Below, piece after piece: positions 35,977 through 45,101 of a stretch of DNA of 64,000 bases. The notes beneath the pieces were generated by a model, which saw nothing but the letters and a program-made list of their open reading frames with translations, had not been told where the DNA came from and did no database searches. Position numbers and translations under genes: made by a program. Numbering within the stretch: the first letter of the stretch is position 1; every line of letters starts with the position of its first letter. Source of the DNA: Rhodovulum sp. (lineage in GTDB: Bacteria > Pseudomonadota > Alphaproteobacteria > Rhodobacterales > Rhodobacteraceae); assembly GCA_002706605.1 (NCBI GenBank), contig PALT01000005.1:284119-348118 (forward strand), read 5' to 3'.

Positions 35977-37200
35977 TCACGCGGACAATTCGGCACGATT
36001 CAGCGCACAGTGCGACCACAGCTCGTCCATGGCCTTAACCAGATGGTCGATCTCTTTGGGGCCATGCACCGGAGAGGGCGTAAAGCGCAGACGCTCGGTC
36101 CCGCGCGGAACGGTCGGGAAATTGATCGGCTGAACATAGATGCCAAAGCGCTCCAGCAGCATATCCGACAGCTTCTTGGTGTGGACCGGATCGCCAACGA
36201 TGACGGGAACGATGTGGCTGCCGTGATCAATGATCGGCAGGCCCATGCCCTTGAGGCGCATCTTGAGGATCTTCGCCTGCAGCTGGTGTTGATCACGCAG
36301 GGTCGCATCGGTTTTCAGGTGGCGCACGGACGCCGCCGCACCCGCCGCGACCGCAGGGGCCAGCGAGGTCGTAAAGATAAAGCCCGGCGCGTAAGAGCGG
36401 ACCGCATCACACATTTTTTCCGACGCCGCGATATAGCCACCCATCACGCCATAGGCTTTGGCCAGCGTGCCGTTGATGATGTCGATGCGGTGCATCAGAC
36501 CGTCACGCTCGGCCACACCCGCACCGCGGGGGCCGTACATGCCGACGGCGTGCACTTCGTCGATATAGGTCAGGGCGTTGAATTGATCCGCCAGATCGCA
36601 AATCTCTTTGATCGGACCGAAATCGCCGTCCATCGAATAGACCGATTCAAAGGCGATCAGTTTCGGCGCGGCGGGATCGTCTGCGGCCAGCAACTCGCGC
36701 AGATGGGCGACGTCGTTGTGGCGGAAAATACGTTTCGCGCCACCGTTGCGGCGCACACCTTCGATCATCGAGGCGTGGTTCAACTCATCGCTGTAGATGA
36801 TCAGACCGGGGAACAGTTTGGGCAGCGTGCTAAGGGTTGCATCATTGGCGATATAGGCCGAGGTAAAGACCAGCGCCGCCTCTTTCTGATGCAGGTCGGC
36901 CAGTTCGGCCTCAAGCTCTTTGTGGTAGACCGTGGTGCCCGAGATGTTGCGAGTCCCGCCCGAGCCAGCGCCCGCCGAGTCAATCGCATCATGCATCGCC
37001 TGCAAAACCACAGGATGCTGGCCCATGCCCAGATAATCGTTGCCACACCAGACCGTGATGTCCTGCTCTTGGCCATCCGGGCGGCACCATACTGCCGAAG
37101 GGAATTGCCCGTTGCGACGCTCGATATCAATAAAGGTCCGATACCGGCCCTCTTCGTGCAAACGGTTCAGGGCTGCTTCCAATCCTGCGGTATAATCCAC
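35977..37200 (-). CDS. hemA: 5-aminolevulinate synthase
   Basis: A 407-residue alpha-oxoamine synthase. It condenses glycine and succinyl-CoA to 5-aminolevulinate, the first step of heme and chlorophyll synthesis in alphaproteobacteria. The PLP lysine is Lys248 in [14 protein letters not shown]; other marks are [27 protein letters not shown] and [14 protein letters not shown]. The start is GTG at 37200 preceded by GGAAGGAGAATTCTG. The next gene upstream is 489 bases away, and this gap holds several candidate operators, so the gene is probably controlled at its own promoter. Confidence 0.96.
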   Translation of the reverse strand: MDYTAGLEAALNRLHEEGRYRTFIDIERRNGQFPSAVWCRPDGQEQDITVWCGNDYLGMGQHPVVLQAMHDAIDSAGAGSGGTRNISGTTVYHKELEAELADLHQKEAALVFTSAYIANDATLSTLPKLFPGLIIYSDELNHASMIEGVRRNGGAKRIFRHNDVAHLRELLAADDPAAPKLIAFESVYSMDGDFGPIKEICDLADQFNALTYIDEVHAVGMYGPRGAGVAERDGLMHRIDIINGTLAKAYGVMGGYIAASEKMCDAVRSYAPGFIFTTSLAPAVAAGAAASVRHLKTDATLRDQHQLQAKILKMRLKGMGLPIIDHGSHIVPVIVGDPVHTKKLSDMLLERFGIYVQPINFPTVPRGTERLRFTPSPVHGPKEIDHLVKAMDELWSHCALNRAELSA

Positions 37201-37440
37201 CAGAATTCTCCTTCCAAATCACGGCCGTTTTGTCGGCCTTGTTCGCCAGCTATGCCAGCCACCTCTGTCAACGGCCATATTGGCCCGTAGCTTACCAGGA
37301 GCGACACCGCGCGGGTTGGCTGAGCCGGTTTTAACCACCTGCCCGCCGATGAACAAGGACACCATCGTCGCACCCAAGTTCACGCGTCATCACCCCATTC
37401 TCCCTACCGTCACCGTTGACGGATGTGGCCCCTTCGCCAA

Positions 37441-37469
37441 GTGACATATCACGAATTGTGAATATCACA
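37441..37469 (-). promoter_or_regulatory. Two tandem near-palindromes upstream of hemA
   Basis: On the minus strand GTGATATTCAC is followed after AATTC by GTGATATGTCAC: two near-palindromes in direct repeat with a 16-base period. The first also reads TGTGA-ATA-TCACA on the plus strand (37457-37469). They lie about 240-270 bases upstream of the hemA start. Confidence 0.45.
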
Positions 37470-37526
37470 CGAGAAAAATCTAGGGATTTCCATCCAGTTT
37501 GTCCTGCACAAACTGACGCCAAAACT

Positions 37527-37540
37527 TTGATCTGGCGCAA
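37527..37540 (-). promoter_or_regulatory. FnrL-like box upstream of hemA
   Basis: On the minus strand the sequence is TTGCGCCAGATCAA, matching one full half (ATCAA) and three of five bases of the other half of the FNR consensus TTGAT-N4-ATCAA. FnrL control of hemA is known in Rhodobacter. The site is about 330 bases from the start codon. Confidence 0.35.
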
Positions 37541-37689
37541 GTTCACGCATTTTTTGGTTCATATAGGAAACATTTTTTATCCGAAGGGGATCGCGGGACC
37601 CCGCGTCACAGACGCCGGATTTCCCGATATTTTCGCCCAAACGCCACGCAGAACCGCGCCATTCGGGTAATTTTTGTGCGAAAATAGAA

Positions 37690-38259
37690 TCAGTCCGCAA
37701 CCACAACGGCACAATCATCCGCGCCGTCGGCGATACAGGCGGCGATGGCATCGGCAGCGGCTGAATCGCCCTTGCCCACGCCCCAGCTGCCCGTGCTGGC
37801 CGAAATCGCAAGCGCCTTGGCACCGAACCCTTTGTATTCTTTGCGCAGACCCTCCGTCGCGGCGGCCGACAGTTGCAGGTCGCGGGGCTCATATTTTTCG
37901 GGGCGCAGTTCTGCCACGATGATGCAGGGCGCGCTGCCCTCGCGTTTGCGCGCATCACAGCCCGTCAGGGCCACTGCCCGCGCGGTGTCGACGTCGTGAT
38001 AGTTCGCCGCCGCGACCAAGGCCTCGGACAAAATGCCCTCGCTGGGGGTCATGGCGACCGCCCCGTAATAGGCTTGTGTCGCCAGAACCTGATTGAGGAT
38101 CGCGAGATCCTGATCGCTCAGGCCCGTGCCCTCGGTGATGGTGATGTCCACGCCCTTGGGGCTAAAGGCCAGCTTGCGCGCCTCTTTGCCCGAGATCGGT
38201 TCGGCCAAGGCGGGTGTGGCCAGAGCTACGGCGGCCAGCAAAGCAGTCGTCAAACGCAT
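37690..38259 (-). CDS. Small exported protein of unknown function
   Basis: A 189-residue protein with a clear signal peptide (MRLTTALLAAVALATPALA). The mature part has blocks AYYGAVAMTPSEGILSEALV, AANYHDVDTARAVALTGCDA, CIIVAELRPEKYEPRDLQLS and a C-terminal DAIAACIADGADDCAVVVAD; cysteines occur in pairs that could form disulfides. I do not recognise a characterised family. It precedes hemA on the same strand but with a 489-base gap, so a shared message is unlikely. GGGAATCTGAA precedes the start. Confidence 0.75.
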   Translation of the reverse strand: MRLTTALLAAVALATPALAEPISGKEARKLAFSPKGVDITITEGTGLSDQDLAILNQVLATQAYYGAVAMTPSEGILSEALVAAANYHDVDTARAVALTGCDARKREGSAPCIIVAELRPEKYEPRDLQLSAAATEGLRKEYKGFGAKALAISASTGSWGVGKGDSAAADAIAACIADGADDCAVVVAD

Positions 38260-38380
38260 TTCAGATTCCCTATTTCCGTTGTGCAGACCCTAGCGTGCGC
38301 TGACGCGCGGTTCCACCCTCTGGACAGTGCGGATGGCCCTGATAGGGTCGGTTTTCAAGGAATGTGAACGGAGTTTCCGA

Positions 38381-39760
38381 ATGTCGCTATCGCCCGTGCT
38401 TGCCCGCATCGACGCAGATATCACCGCCGCAACCGACCGGTTGCTGGATTTGCTGCGTATCCCGTCGATTTCGACCGACCCCGCGTATAAAGACGCCTGC
38501 CAGACGGCGGCGGATTGGCTGGTGGCGGATTTGCAGAGCATCGGTTTTGACGCGTCCAAGCGCCCCACCCCCGGACATCCGATGGTCGTTGCCCATTACG
38601 ACGGTCCCGGCCCGCATGTGGTGTTCTACGGCCATTATGATGTACAGCCGGTCGATCCCATCGATCTCTGGGACCGCGACCCGTTTGATCCCGCGATTGA
38701 GGACACGGCCAAGGGCAAGGTTATTCGCGGGCGCGGCTCGTCCGATGACAAGGGCCAGTTGATGACCTTTATCGAGGCGTGCCGCGCATGGCAGGCCGAA
38801 CACGGCACCCTGCCCTGCAAGATCACCATCTTTTTCGAGGGCGAAGAGGAATCGGGCTCCCCGTCGCTGATCCCCTTCATGAAAGAGAATGCCGAGGAAC
38901 TGACCGGCGATGTGGCGCTGATCTGTGACACGGGTCTGTTTGGCGAGAGCACACCGGCGATCGTGACCATGTTGCGCGGGTTGCTGGGTGAGGAAATCAC
39001 CATCACCGGCCCAAGTAAGGACCTGCATTCCGGCATGTACGGCGGCCCCGCAATGAACCCGATCCGCGTTCTGGCCGAGATGATTTCGCGCCTGCACGAC
39101 GATCAGGGCCGCGTGACTGTGCCCGATTTTTACGACGGCGTCCCCGAACTGCCCGACGATATTGCCCGGCAATGGCGTGATCTCGGCTTTGACGCGGGCG
39201 ATTTTCTGGGTGAGGTGGGCCTCTCCACCCCCGCGGGTGAGGTGGATCGCACCGCACTTGAAATGATCTGGTCCCGCCCGACATGTGAGGTGAACGGCAT
39301 CTGGGGCGGCTATACCGGCAAGGGGTTCAAGACCGTCCTGCCGTCCAAAGCGCACGCCAAGATCAGCTTTCGCCTCGTCGGCCAACAGGACCCGCACAAA
39401 ATCCGCGAGAACCTGCGCGCCTATCTAACCGCCATGCTGCCCCCCGATTGCCAGATCGAATTTTCGGGCCACGGCGCGTCGCCCGCATCGCAAATGGAAA
39501 TCGACCACCCCGCGTTTGAACAGGCGCGCCATGCCCTGTCCGACGAATGGCCCAATGCGGCGGCCTATGTGGGCTGTGGCGGGTCGATCCCGATTGCGGG
39601 CTATTTCAAGACCTATCTGGGCATGGATGCGATGCTGATCGGGTTTGGCAAGGATGACGATCAGATCCATTCGCCGAACGAAAAATACGACCTCAGCTCG
39701 TTCCACAAAGGCACCCGCAGCTGGGCGCGCATTCTGGACGCCCTGAGCAAAGACGCCTAA
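38381..39760 (+). CDS. M20 family dipeptidase
   Basis: A 459-residue zinc peptidase. Metal-site motifs are VVFYGHYDVQPVDP, GRGSSDDKGQLMTF and FFEGEEESGSPSL, with a dimerisation domain containing GGYTGKGFKTVLPSKAHAKI. The ATG at 38381 follows ACGGAG and is preferred over an upstream in-frame ATG. It likely hydrolyses dipeptides in the cytoplasm, as in the CNDP/DUG1-like branch. Confidence 0.9.
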   Translation: MSLSPVLARIDADITAATDRLLDLLRIPSISTDPAYKDACQTAADWLVADLQSIGFDASKRPTPGHPMVVAHYDGPGPHVVFYGHYDVQPVDPIDLWDRDPFDPAIEDTAKGKVIRGRGSSDDKGQLMTFIEACRAWQAEHGTLPCKITIFFEGEEESGSPSLIPFMKENAEELTGDVALICDTGLFGESTPAIVTMLRGLLGEEITITGPSKDLHSGMYGGPAMNPIRVLAEMISRLHDDQGRVTVPDFYDGVPELPDDIARQWRDLGFDAGDFLGEVGLSTPAGEVDRTALEMIWSRPTCEVNGIWGGYTGKGFKTVLPSKAHAKISFRLVGQQDPHKIRENLRAYLTAMLPPDCQIEFSGHGASPASQMEIDHPAFEQARHALSDEWPNAAAYVGCGGSIPIAGYFKTYLGMDAMLIGFGKDDDQIHSPNEKYDLSSFHKGTRSWARILDALSKDA

Positions 39761-39808
39761 ACGGCGCGGGCCGCGCGCCATGTGCGGCCCCCCATTTCGG
39801 ACGAGACT

Positions 39809-40999
39809 ATGCTGAATATCCTGATTGTTGCGGCGGCCCTGATTACGGGCGGCGTCTTGGCGTGGCCCCGTCTGGCGCGGGCGACCCTGTGGCGGGCGAC
39901 GATCACGCCGCTGGCCTCGATCATCGGTAGCGGTTTTTTGGTCCTTGGACCGATCTTGGCGGTCAGTTTCGGGGATATGGCACCGCTGGCGATGGGGGCG
40001 CTCTGCGTGCTGGCCTATGCGTTCGGCCACGCCGTGCGCTATAATATCAGCACCCTCGCCGCAGAACCCGATCGCAGCCCCCTGATCGCGCGGGCCGAGG
40101 CCTTGGCGGAAACCGCACTGGCCTTTGCCTTCGTGATTTCGGTGGCTTACTACCTGAACCTCTTTGGCGCATTCGCGGTCAGTTTGACGGGGTTTGACGA
40201 TCCGGTTCACGCGCGCGTCCTGACGACCGCCGTGTTTCTGGTGATCCTGATCGTCGGTTGGAGCCGTGGGTTCGCCGCGCTGGAGCGGCTTGAGCAACTG
40301 TCGGTGGGCCTCAAGCTTGCGATTATCGCGGGGCTGTTGGTCGGGTTGGCCGTCTATTTCGGCACACGCGCGGCGGCGGGCGACCTGATCACCCGCACGC
40401 CCAGCACCCACGGATGGGCCGCGATCACCCTGTTGGCGGGGTTGATCGTCACCGTACAAGGCTTTGAAACCTCGCGCTATTTGGGGGATGAATATGACGC
40501 GGACACACGGGTGCGCTCCATGCGCGTGGCCCAGTGGCTGTCGAGCGTGATTTATATGGTCTACATCGCCTTACTGACCTACGCGATCAACGTCGATGAC
40601 CTGCACCTGTCGGAAACCGCGATCATCGACCTGATGCAGGTGGTCGCGCCGATCCTGCCGATCCTTTTGGTCGCCGCCGCCCTTTCGGCCCAGTTCAGCG
40701 CGGCCGTTGCAGACACCAGTGGATCGGGCGGGTTGATCCATGAACTGACCCGCGGGCGTGTGTCCCCCCGTCAGGGGTATGTCGCGCTGGTCGGGATTGG
40801 AATCGCCCTGACATGGACGTCGGACGTGTTCCAGATCATCAGCTATGCCTCACGCGTCTTCGCGGCCTATTACGCGGTGCAATCGGCCATCGCCGCCCTA
40901 TCCGCCCGTGCACAGGGCGCCCATGGACGCATGTTGGCCTATGTGGCATTGACCCTGATCGGGCTGTTCGCCGCCATCTTCGGCGTGGCCGTGGAATAA
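39809..40999 (+). CDS. Permease-like integral membrane protein
   Basis: A protein of 396 residues with about ten to eleven hydrophobic segments. The order GFLVLGPILAVSFG, VVAPILPILLVAAALSAQFS and SDVFQIISYASRVFAAYYAV suggests an amino acid/Nramp-like (LeuT-fold) permease relative, but no family signature is certain. Start ATG at 39809 (GGACGAG upstream) or GTG at 39782. It follows the dipeptidase by 48 bases on the same strand, so a role in taking up or exporting amino acids is conceivable. Confidence 0.65.
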   Translation: MLNILIVAAALITGGVLAWPRLARATLWRATITPLASIIGSGFLVLGPILAVSFGDMAPLAMGALCVLAYAFGHAVRYNISTLAAEPDRSPLIARAEALAETALAFAFVISVAYYLNLFGAFAVSLTGFDDPVHARVLTTAVFLVILIVGWSRGFAALERLEQLSVGLKLAIIAGLLVGLAVYFGTRAAAGDLITRTPSTHGWAAITLLAGLIVTVQGFETSRYLGDEYDADTRVRSMRVAQWLSSVIYMVYIALLTYAINVDDLHLSETAIIDLMQVVAPILPILLVAAALSAQFSAAVADTSGSGGLIHELTRGRVSPRQGYVALVGIGIALTWTSDVFQIISYASRVFAAYYAVQSAIAALSARAQGAHGRMLAYVALTLIGLFAAIFGVAVE

Positions 41000-41002
41000 C
41001 GC

Positions 41003-41030
41003 AAAAACCGCGCGGGTGATCCGTGCGGTT
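41003..41030. terminator. Bidirectional terminator between permease-like gene and tRNA-Asp
   Basis: AACCGCGCGG and CCGTGCGGTT form a 10-bp stem (one G-T) with loop GTGAT. Five A precede it, giving a T tract for the minus-strand tRNA transcript; TTT is weaker on the plus strand. Confidence 0.8.
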
Positions 41031-41065
41031 TGGCATGTCCAGTTTATCCGGAGAAGGGTGAAAAA

Positions 41066-41142
41066 TGGCGCGGTTGACGGGGCTCGAACCCGCGACCCCC
41101 GGCGTGACAGGCCGGTACTCTAACCAACTGAGCTACAACCGC
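41066..41142 (-). tRNA. tRNA-Asp (GTC), second copy in transcript order
   Basis: A 77-base cloverleaf with acceptor GCGGTTG/CAACCGC, discriminator G and an encoded CCA (41068-41066). The D-loop reads AGCTCAGTTGGTTAGAGT and the T-arm GGTTCGAGCCC. The anticodon GTC is at 41108-41106. It is identical to the copy at 41175-41251. Confidence 0.97.
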
Positions 41143-41174
41143 GCATCTTTCGTGGGCATCGTCTGGGACAGCAG

Positions 41175-41251
41175 TGGCGCGGTTGACGGGGCTCGAACCC
41201 GCGACCCCCGGCGTGACAGGCCGGTACTCTAACCAACTGAGCTACAACCGC
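41175..41251 (-). tRNA. tRNA-Asp (GTC), first copy in transcript order
   Basis: The same 77-base sequence as the neighbouring copy, including the encoded CCA, lying 32 bases upstream of it in the direction of transcription. A single promoter at 41286-41314 probably serves both. Confidence 0.97.
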
Positions 41252-41285
41252 TCTGCTTGTCCCGGGCTTGCCCGGTGTGAGGGCG

Positions 41286-41314
41286 GTTTTATGCATGGGG
41301 CACGGTGGCGTCAA
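41286..41314 (-). promoter_or_regulatory. Promoter for the tRNA-Asp pair
   Basis: On the minus strand TTGACG (41314-41309) and TAAAAC (41291-41286) are 17 bases apart, followed by a GC-rich discriminator (CGCCC), as is usual for growth-rate-controlled stable RNA promoters. The first tRNA starts 35 bases downstream. Confidence 0.6.
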
Positions 41315-41544
41315 GCGCCCTTTCACGCAAAAATACACTTTTCTCATCGCGCCCTCCCGACCCCCTTATTTCATGGGGATTGGGCCTATGATTTCCGGCA
41401 GGTATAGCCCAGTTTCGCCAGCCGCGCGCAACCACAGCCGATTCCAACGCCCCGAGTCACCACCCGATCCCCGCCGCGAAACCGGTTTACACCGCGCCGC
41501 ACACACGCCTAGGGTGAGGCGTGGTTTGATAGGTGGTCGACGCG

Positions 41545-44241
41545 ATGTGGGATTTTCTGTTTCTTTTGACGGGCTTGGTGCTCCTCGCCCCGGTGGCGAT
41601 CATTTACCTTGTGGTCGTCACGGTCCGCCTGAAACGCGATGTCCGCGCGTTGCAGGATCGCGTCACCACGCTTGAGAACGGCGCACCCGAGGCACCGGTG
41701 GCCGCGCCCGTCCCCACACCCGCCCCGAAGACAGAGATCTGGGCCAAATCCACCCCGCCGGTTGCCGACAGCCCCCCCGCCACACCGCCAAAACCCGAAC
41801 CGGTCCCCACCGGCCCAAGCGTCATGGACCGGTTCATCGCGTGGATGGGCGTGAATTGGATCTATGTGGTGTCGGCGGTGTCCCTCGCGCTGGCCGGCGT
41901 GTTTTTGGTGCAATACGGGGTCGAGGCGGGCCTGCTCCCGCCCGCCGCGCGCATCATGGCCGCCCTTGCCTTTGGCGTGGCGTTGCTTGTCGCGGGCGAG
42001 GTGATCCGGCGCCACTTTGGCGATGGGGAAACGGTTGCGACGGCCTATTTACCTTCGGTGTTTTCGGGCGCGGGTCTGATCACCTTGTTCGGCGCGATAT
42101 TGGCCGCACGGCATATGTATGGGCTGATCGGGGCCGAAGTCGCCCTGATTGGGTTAATCGTCACCGCATTGGTCGGACTGGTGTTCGGCTGGTTCTATGG
42201 CCCCCTGATGGCCGCGGTCGCCCTGATCGGCGGCTTTGCCGCGCCCTTTGTGGTTGGCGGCAGTTCCCCGAACCCCAGTTGGGTCTTCGGCTATCTGGCG
42301 ATCCTTACCGCGCTTGGCCTTGGGATCGACACGATGCGGCACTGGCGCTGGGTCACCGTTTTAACCCTGACCCTTGGCTATGGGCTGGGCGGTCTCTTGG
42401 CGCTGAACGCGGACATAGACGTGATCGGATTGGCCTTTGGCGTGTTCGTGGCGGGAATGGCCGTGATGTCGATCCTGATCCCCGTGCGCCGCCTGTCACC
42501 GGATCACGGCGGGCAGATGATCGGCCAGATGCTGCGCCACCGCTCCGCGCTGCACCCGAGTTTTCCGACCCAGATCGCGGGCGGTTCCGTCGTGGCGGCG
42601 ACCCTTGGCCTTGTCGCGCTGGCCAGCACGGGTGAGACCCAGTTCTGGTTGGCAGCGATCCTGCTTGCCACCCTGTCGGGCGTGCTAATCCTGTGGTCGC
42701 ACCGCGCGACGGCCCTACAGGATACGGCGTTGGTGCCCATGGCGGGCCTATTCGCCGCCCTTTTGCCCAGCGACGGTGTGGCACAGGTCATCCGCCACCT
42801 GCACGCCACCTATGACACCAACCCCGAGGCCGCGTTCCCCATGTCGGCCACGATAATCGTGGGCATCGGCGTGGCCCTGTCGGTTCTGGCCCTGATGCGG
42901 GCGCTGGCGAGCAAAGGGTCCACGCCAACCACGGGCATCCTATGGGCGGGCGTCGCCGCGTTCTACGCCCCCAGCATTGCGATTTTGCTGGACTACACAT
43001 GGAAACCGGCGGTCGTGATTGGCGATTATGCATGGGCCCTGCACGCGGCCACCCTTGGCACGATTGCGGTCTGGATGGCGGAACGTCTTGCCCGCAAGGA
43101 CGGCCCCGAGGACCGCTTGCGCACCTCCCTGCCCATTCTGGCCGCCCTGTCGGCCATCGTATTCGCGGTTAGCATCCTGTTGACCGAGGCCGCCCTGACC
43201 CTTGCCATCGCGGTGACGGTGGTCGTGGCGGCTACACTGGACCGCGCCTATCGCCTACCCCTGATGGGGGCGTTTATCACGGCGGGCATCGCGGGCCTTG
43301 GCACACGTCTGATCGTGCTGCCGGGTCTGGATTATGCGTATTACGGGCCGCTGTTTGGCGTTGCGATCTCGTTCCTGTCGGTCGTCGGGGCCAGCGTTAC
43401 GGCCCGTGTGATCCTGACGCCCCTGCCCCGCGATTTCACCAAAACCGTGGTTGAAAGCGCCGCCCTGACCACCACCGGCATCTTTGCGACCGTCCTAATC
43501 ACCCGCGCCATGGGCGTGGCTGATCAGCCCGAGCTGCAACCGCATTGGGCGTGGGGTCTGAATGCGGTGATCTGGCTATGCCTCGTGGCCGCCCAGTTGT
43601 GGCGCGCCCAGCATGCGGCGCCGTTTAGACGTCTGCGTTTGGCACTTGCCGCGCTGTTCGGCCTGTCGGCCATTGGCGCGCTGATCTCTGCCGTTATGTC
43701 CGAAAACCCACTGATCTCGTGGTTCCGAGACGATCCCTACAACCTCGTGCGCGGCCCCGCGGTGTTGAACAGCCTTGCCTTGGCCTATCTCGCCCCTGCC
43801 CTGGTTCTGGCGGCGATGGCGCGCTACCTGCCCGGTGTGACGCCCCGCACGCGTAAGGGTCTATGGGCCGGCGCAATCGCCCTGTCCGCGCTGTGGCTGG
43901 CGCTTGCAATACGGCATGTGTGGCAGGGCGCGGCGGGCATGCCCGTCGACATGGGCATCACCCAGCCCGAGCTTTATAGCTATACCATCGCCCTGCTGTT
44001 GATCGGCGGGGGCCTGTTCTATCAGGCGGTTGCACGTCGCTCGGCCACGCTGCGCCGTGCCGCCCTGATCGTCCTCGGCACGGCCATCGTCAAAGTGTTC
44101 TGGATCGACGCGGCGGGCCTGACGGGCCTGATGCGGGTGCTGTCGTTCCTGTTGCTCGGGCTGGGCCTTGCGGGACTGGCTTGGCTGGGACGGTTCGGCG
44201 CGAAAACACCCGATCCCGAACACGAAAAAAGCGCCGATTAA
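41545..44241 (+). CDS. DUF2339 multi-pass membrane protein
   Basis: A protein of 898 residues. After one N-terminal helix and a short coiled coil (RLKRDVRALQDRVTTLE), a proline-rich linker leads to MDRFIAWMGVNWIYVVSAVS, the usual beginning of the DUF2339 core, followed by more than twenty hydrophobic segments. The family has no known activity. ATG at 41545 (AGGTGG upstream) is preferred; GTG at 41533 is possible. The 293 bases before it hold the tRNA-Asp promoter and nothing else that I can identify. Confidence 0.8.
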   Translation: MWDFLFLLTGLVLLAPVAIIYLVVVTVRLKRDVRALQDRVTTLENGAPEAPVAAPVPTPAPKTEIWAKSTPPVADSPPATPPKPEPVPTGPSVMDRFIAWMGVNWIYVVSAVSLALAGVFLVQYGVEAGLLPPAARIMAALAFGVALLVAGEVIRRHFGDGETVATAYLPSVFSGAGLITLFGAILAARHMYGLIGAEVALIGLIVTALVGLVFGWFYGPLMAAVALIGGFAAPFVVGGSSPNPSWVFGYLAILTALGLGIDTMRHWRWVTVLTLTLGYGLGGLLALNADIDVIGLAFGVFVAGMAVMSILIPVRRLSPDHGGQMIGQMLRHRSALHPSFPTQIAGGSVVAATLGLVALASTGETQFWLAAILLATLSGVLILWSHRATALQDTALVPMAGLFAALLPSDGVAQVIRHLHATYDTNPEAAFPMSATIIVGIGVALSVLALMRALASKGSTPTTGILWAGVAAFYAPSIAILLDYTWKPAVVIGDYAWALHAATLGTIAVWMAERLARKDGPEDRLRTSLPILAALSAIVFAVSILLTEAALTLAIAVTVVVAATLDRAYRLPLMGAFITAGIAGLGTRLIVLPGLDYAYYGPLFGVAISFLSVVGASVTARVILTPLPRDFTKTVVESAALTTTGIFATVLITRAMGVADQPELQPHWAWGLNAVIWLCLVAAQLWRAQHAAPFRRLRLALAALFGLSAIGALISAVMSENPLISWFRDDPYNLVRGPAVLNSLALAYLAPALVLAAMARYLPGVTPRTRKGLWAGAIALSALWLALAIRHVWQGAAGMPVDMGITQPELYSYTIALLLIGGGLFYQAVARRSATLRRAALIVLGTAIVKVFWIDAAGLTGLMRVLSFLLLGLGLAGLAWLGRFGAKTPDPEHEKSAD

Positions 44242-44252
44242 CGGCGCCTTTT
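44225..44252. terminator. Bidirectional terminator overlapping the DUF2339 stop codon
   Basis: GCGCCG and CGGCGC form a 6-bp stem whose loop ATTAA includes the stop codon of the plus-strand gene. CTTTT follows on the plus strand; six A precede it, giving TTTTTT for the minus-strand tRNA-Val(TAC) transcript. Confidence 0.8.
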
Positions 44253-44273
44253 CAACCTTTCCAAAGAGGAAAG

Positions 44274-44349
<76 letters not shown>

Positions 44350-44359
44350 GATGGGCGGC

Positions 44360-44388
44360 TTTTAGACCGGTGGCGGGGCCAAGCGCAA
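44360..44388 (-). promoter_or_regulatory. Promoter for tRNA-Val (TAC)
   Basis: On the minus strand TTGCGC (44388-44383) and CTAAAA (44365-44360) are 17 bases apart and are followed by GCCGCCC, a GC-rich discriminator; the tRNA begins 11 bases downstream. Confidence 0.45.
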
Positions 44389-44452
44389 GACCCCATTTTA
44401 CATTTTTTTCAACTTTCTGCGCGCCCCTCTGAAACGGCCTTATTTTGCGGGG

Positions 44453-44494
44453 CAAAAACGAAAAACGCGCGCCGGGCCGGGGCCTGACGCGCGT
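44453..44494 (-). terminator. Terminator after tRNA-Val (CAC)
   Basis: On the minus strand ACGCGCG pairs with CGCGCGT, with an inner GGCC/GGCC pairing, and is followed by TTTTTCGTTTTT. It begins 8 bases past the encoded CCA. Confidence 0.8.
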
Positions 44495-44501
44495 GAAATT
44501 C

Positions 44502-44576
44502 TGGTGGGTGATAAGGGATTTGAACCCCTGACATCTTCGATGTGAACGAAGCGCTCTACCACTGAGCTAATCACCC
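44502..44576 (-). tRNA. tRNA-Val (CAC)
   Basis: A 75-base cloverleaf with the same acceptor stem as the other tRNA-Val, discriminator A and encoded CCA. The anticodon loop reads TTCACAT, giving anticodon CAC (44544-44542). Its 5' end is only 18 bases from the stop of the HU-like gene, so it may be co-transcribed with it. Confidence 0.96.
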
Positions 44577-44594
44577 GTGGCGCGTTGCATACCC

Positions 44595-44996
44595 TTAGTC
44601 GTCGCCCTCTTCAAGGGGGGCATTTGCACCGTCGACCGCTTGTTTTGAGCGGCGCAGTTTCACGACCAGAACCTCGCCATTGTCGAGTTCCTTTTTGCGG
44701 TTCACCATGATCTTGCCCAGAGGCGGCAGGTTCAACTGTTCCTCATTCGACAGGGCCTCGCCCAGAATGGCCAGAGCGGCCTCAATCGCGGGTTTGGCGT
44801 CCTTTTTCTTGACGCCGGATTGCTCAACCACACGGTCGATCAGATCGCGTTTGCGCATCACGTTGTCCTCGGTGGTCGCGTCGGACCCAGTGTCCGCGCT
44901 TGTCACAGCGGCGACCTCGGCCTCGGGTGCGGGTTTGGGCACCGCCTTGAGCGTGCTGGTCGTGGTCCGTTTACGTGTCGTGGTGGTCTTTGCCAT
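44595..44996 (-). CDS. HU-like DNA-binding protein lacking the canonical arm
   Basis: A 133-residue protein. Residues about 1-45 are a Lys/Arg/Thr/Pro-rich tail (MAKTTTTRKRTTTSTLKAVP). The helical half fits the HU/IHF family: MRKRDLIDRVVEQSGVKKKD and AIEAALAILGEALSNEEQLN. The usual GFGTFxxR strand and the RNPxTG beta arm are missing; instead LGKIMVNRKKELDNGEVLVV leads into a short basic stretch KLRRSKQ and an acidic end. It may dimerise like HU but must bind DNA differently, perhaps through its basic tail. Confidence 0.8.
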   Translation of the reverse strand: MAKTTTTRKRTTTSTLKAVPKPAPEAEVAAVTSADTGSDATTEDNVMRKRDLIDRVVEQSGVKKKDAKPAIEAALAILGEALSNEEQLNLPPLGKIMVNRKKELDNGEVLVVKLRRSKQAVDGANAPLEEGDD

Positions 44997-45101
44997 CTTG
45001 TCTGCCCCCAAATGGATATCAAGTCTGTCGGGCGCACAGGTTTACGGCGCGCCGTCGCATGAAACTGATCTAAAACTTACCCTCTAATGCCCCGACTATA
45101 G

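Larger units (their letters stand above)
37201..37689. other. Long intergenic region upstream of hemA
   Basis: A 489-base stretch without a credible gene. Two short open frames on the minus strand (ending 37167 and 37331) have no family features or good start sites. The region holds tandem near-palindromes (37441-37469), an FnrL-like box (37527-37540), a perfect -35-like TTGACA on the minus strand near 37270 without a matching -10, and a small dyad GGCCATATTGGCC near 37273. Confidence 0.6.

Noticed and set aside
37260..37275. TTGACA on the minus strand as the hemA promoter -35
   Set aside because: No acceptable -10 hexamer is found 15-19 bases downstream.
37167..37546. Two short minus-strand frames in the hemA upstream region
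   Set aside because: No ribosome binding site, signal or domain; composition resembles non-coding sequence.
41066..41251. Tandem tRNA-Asp repeats as an integration (att) site
   Set aside because: Both copies are complete and functional-looking, no integrase or partial tRNA fragment is nearby; simple gene duplication explains it.
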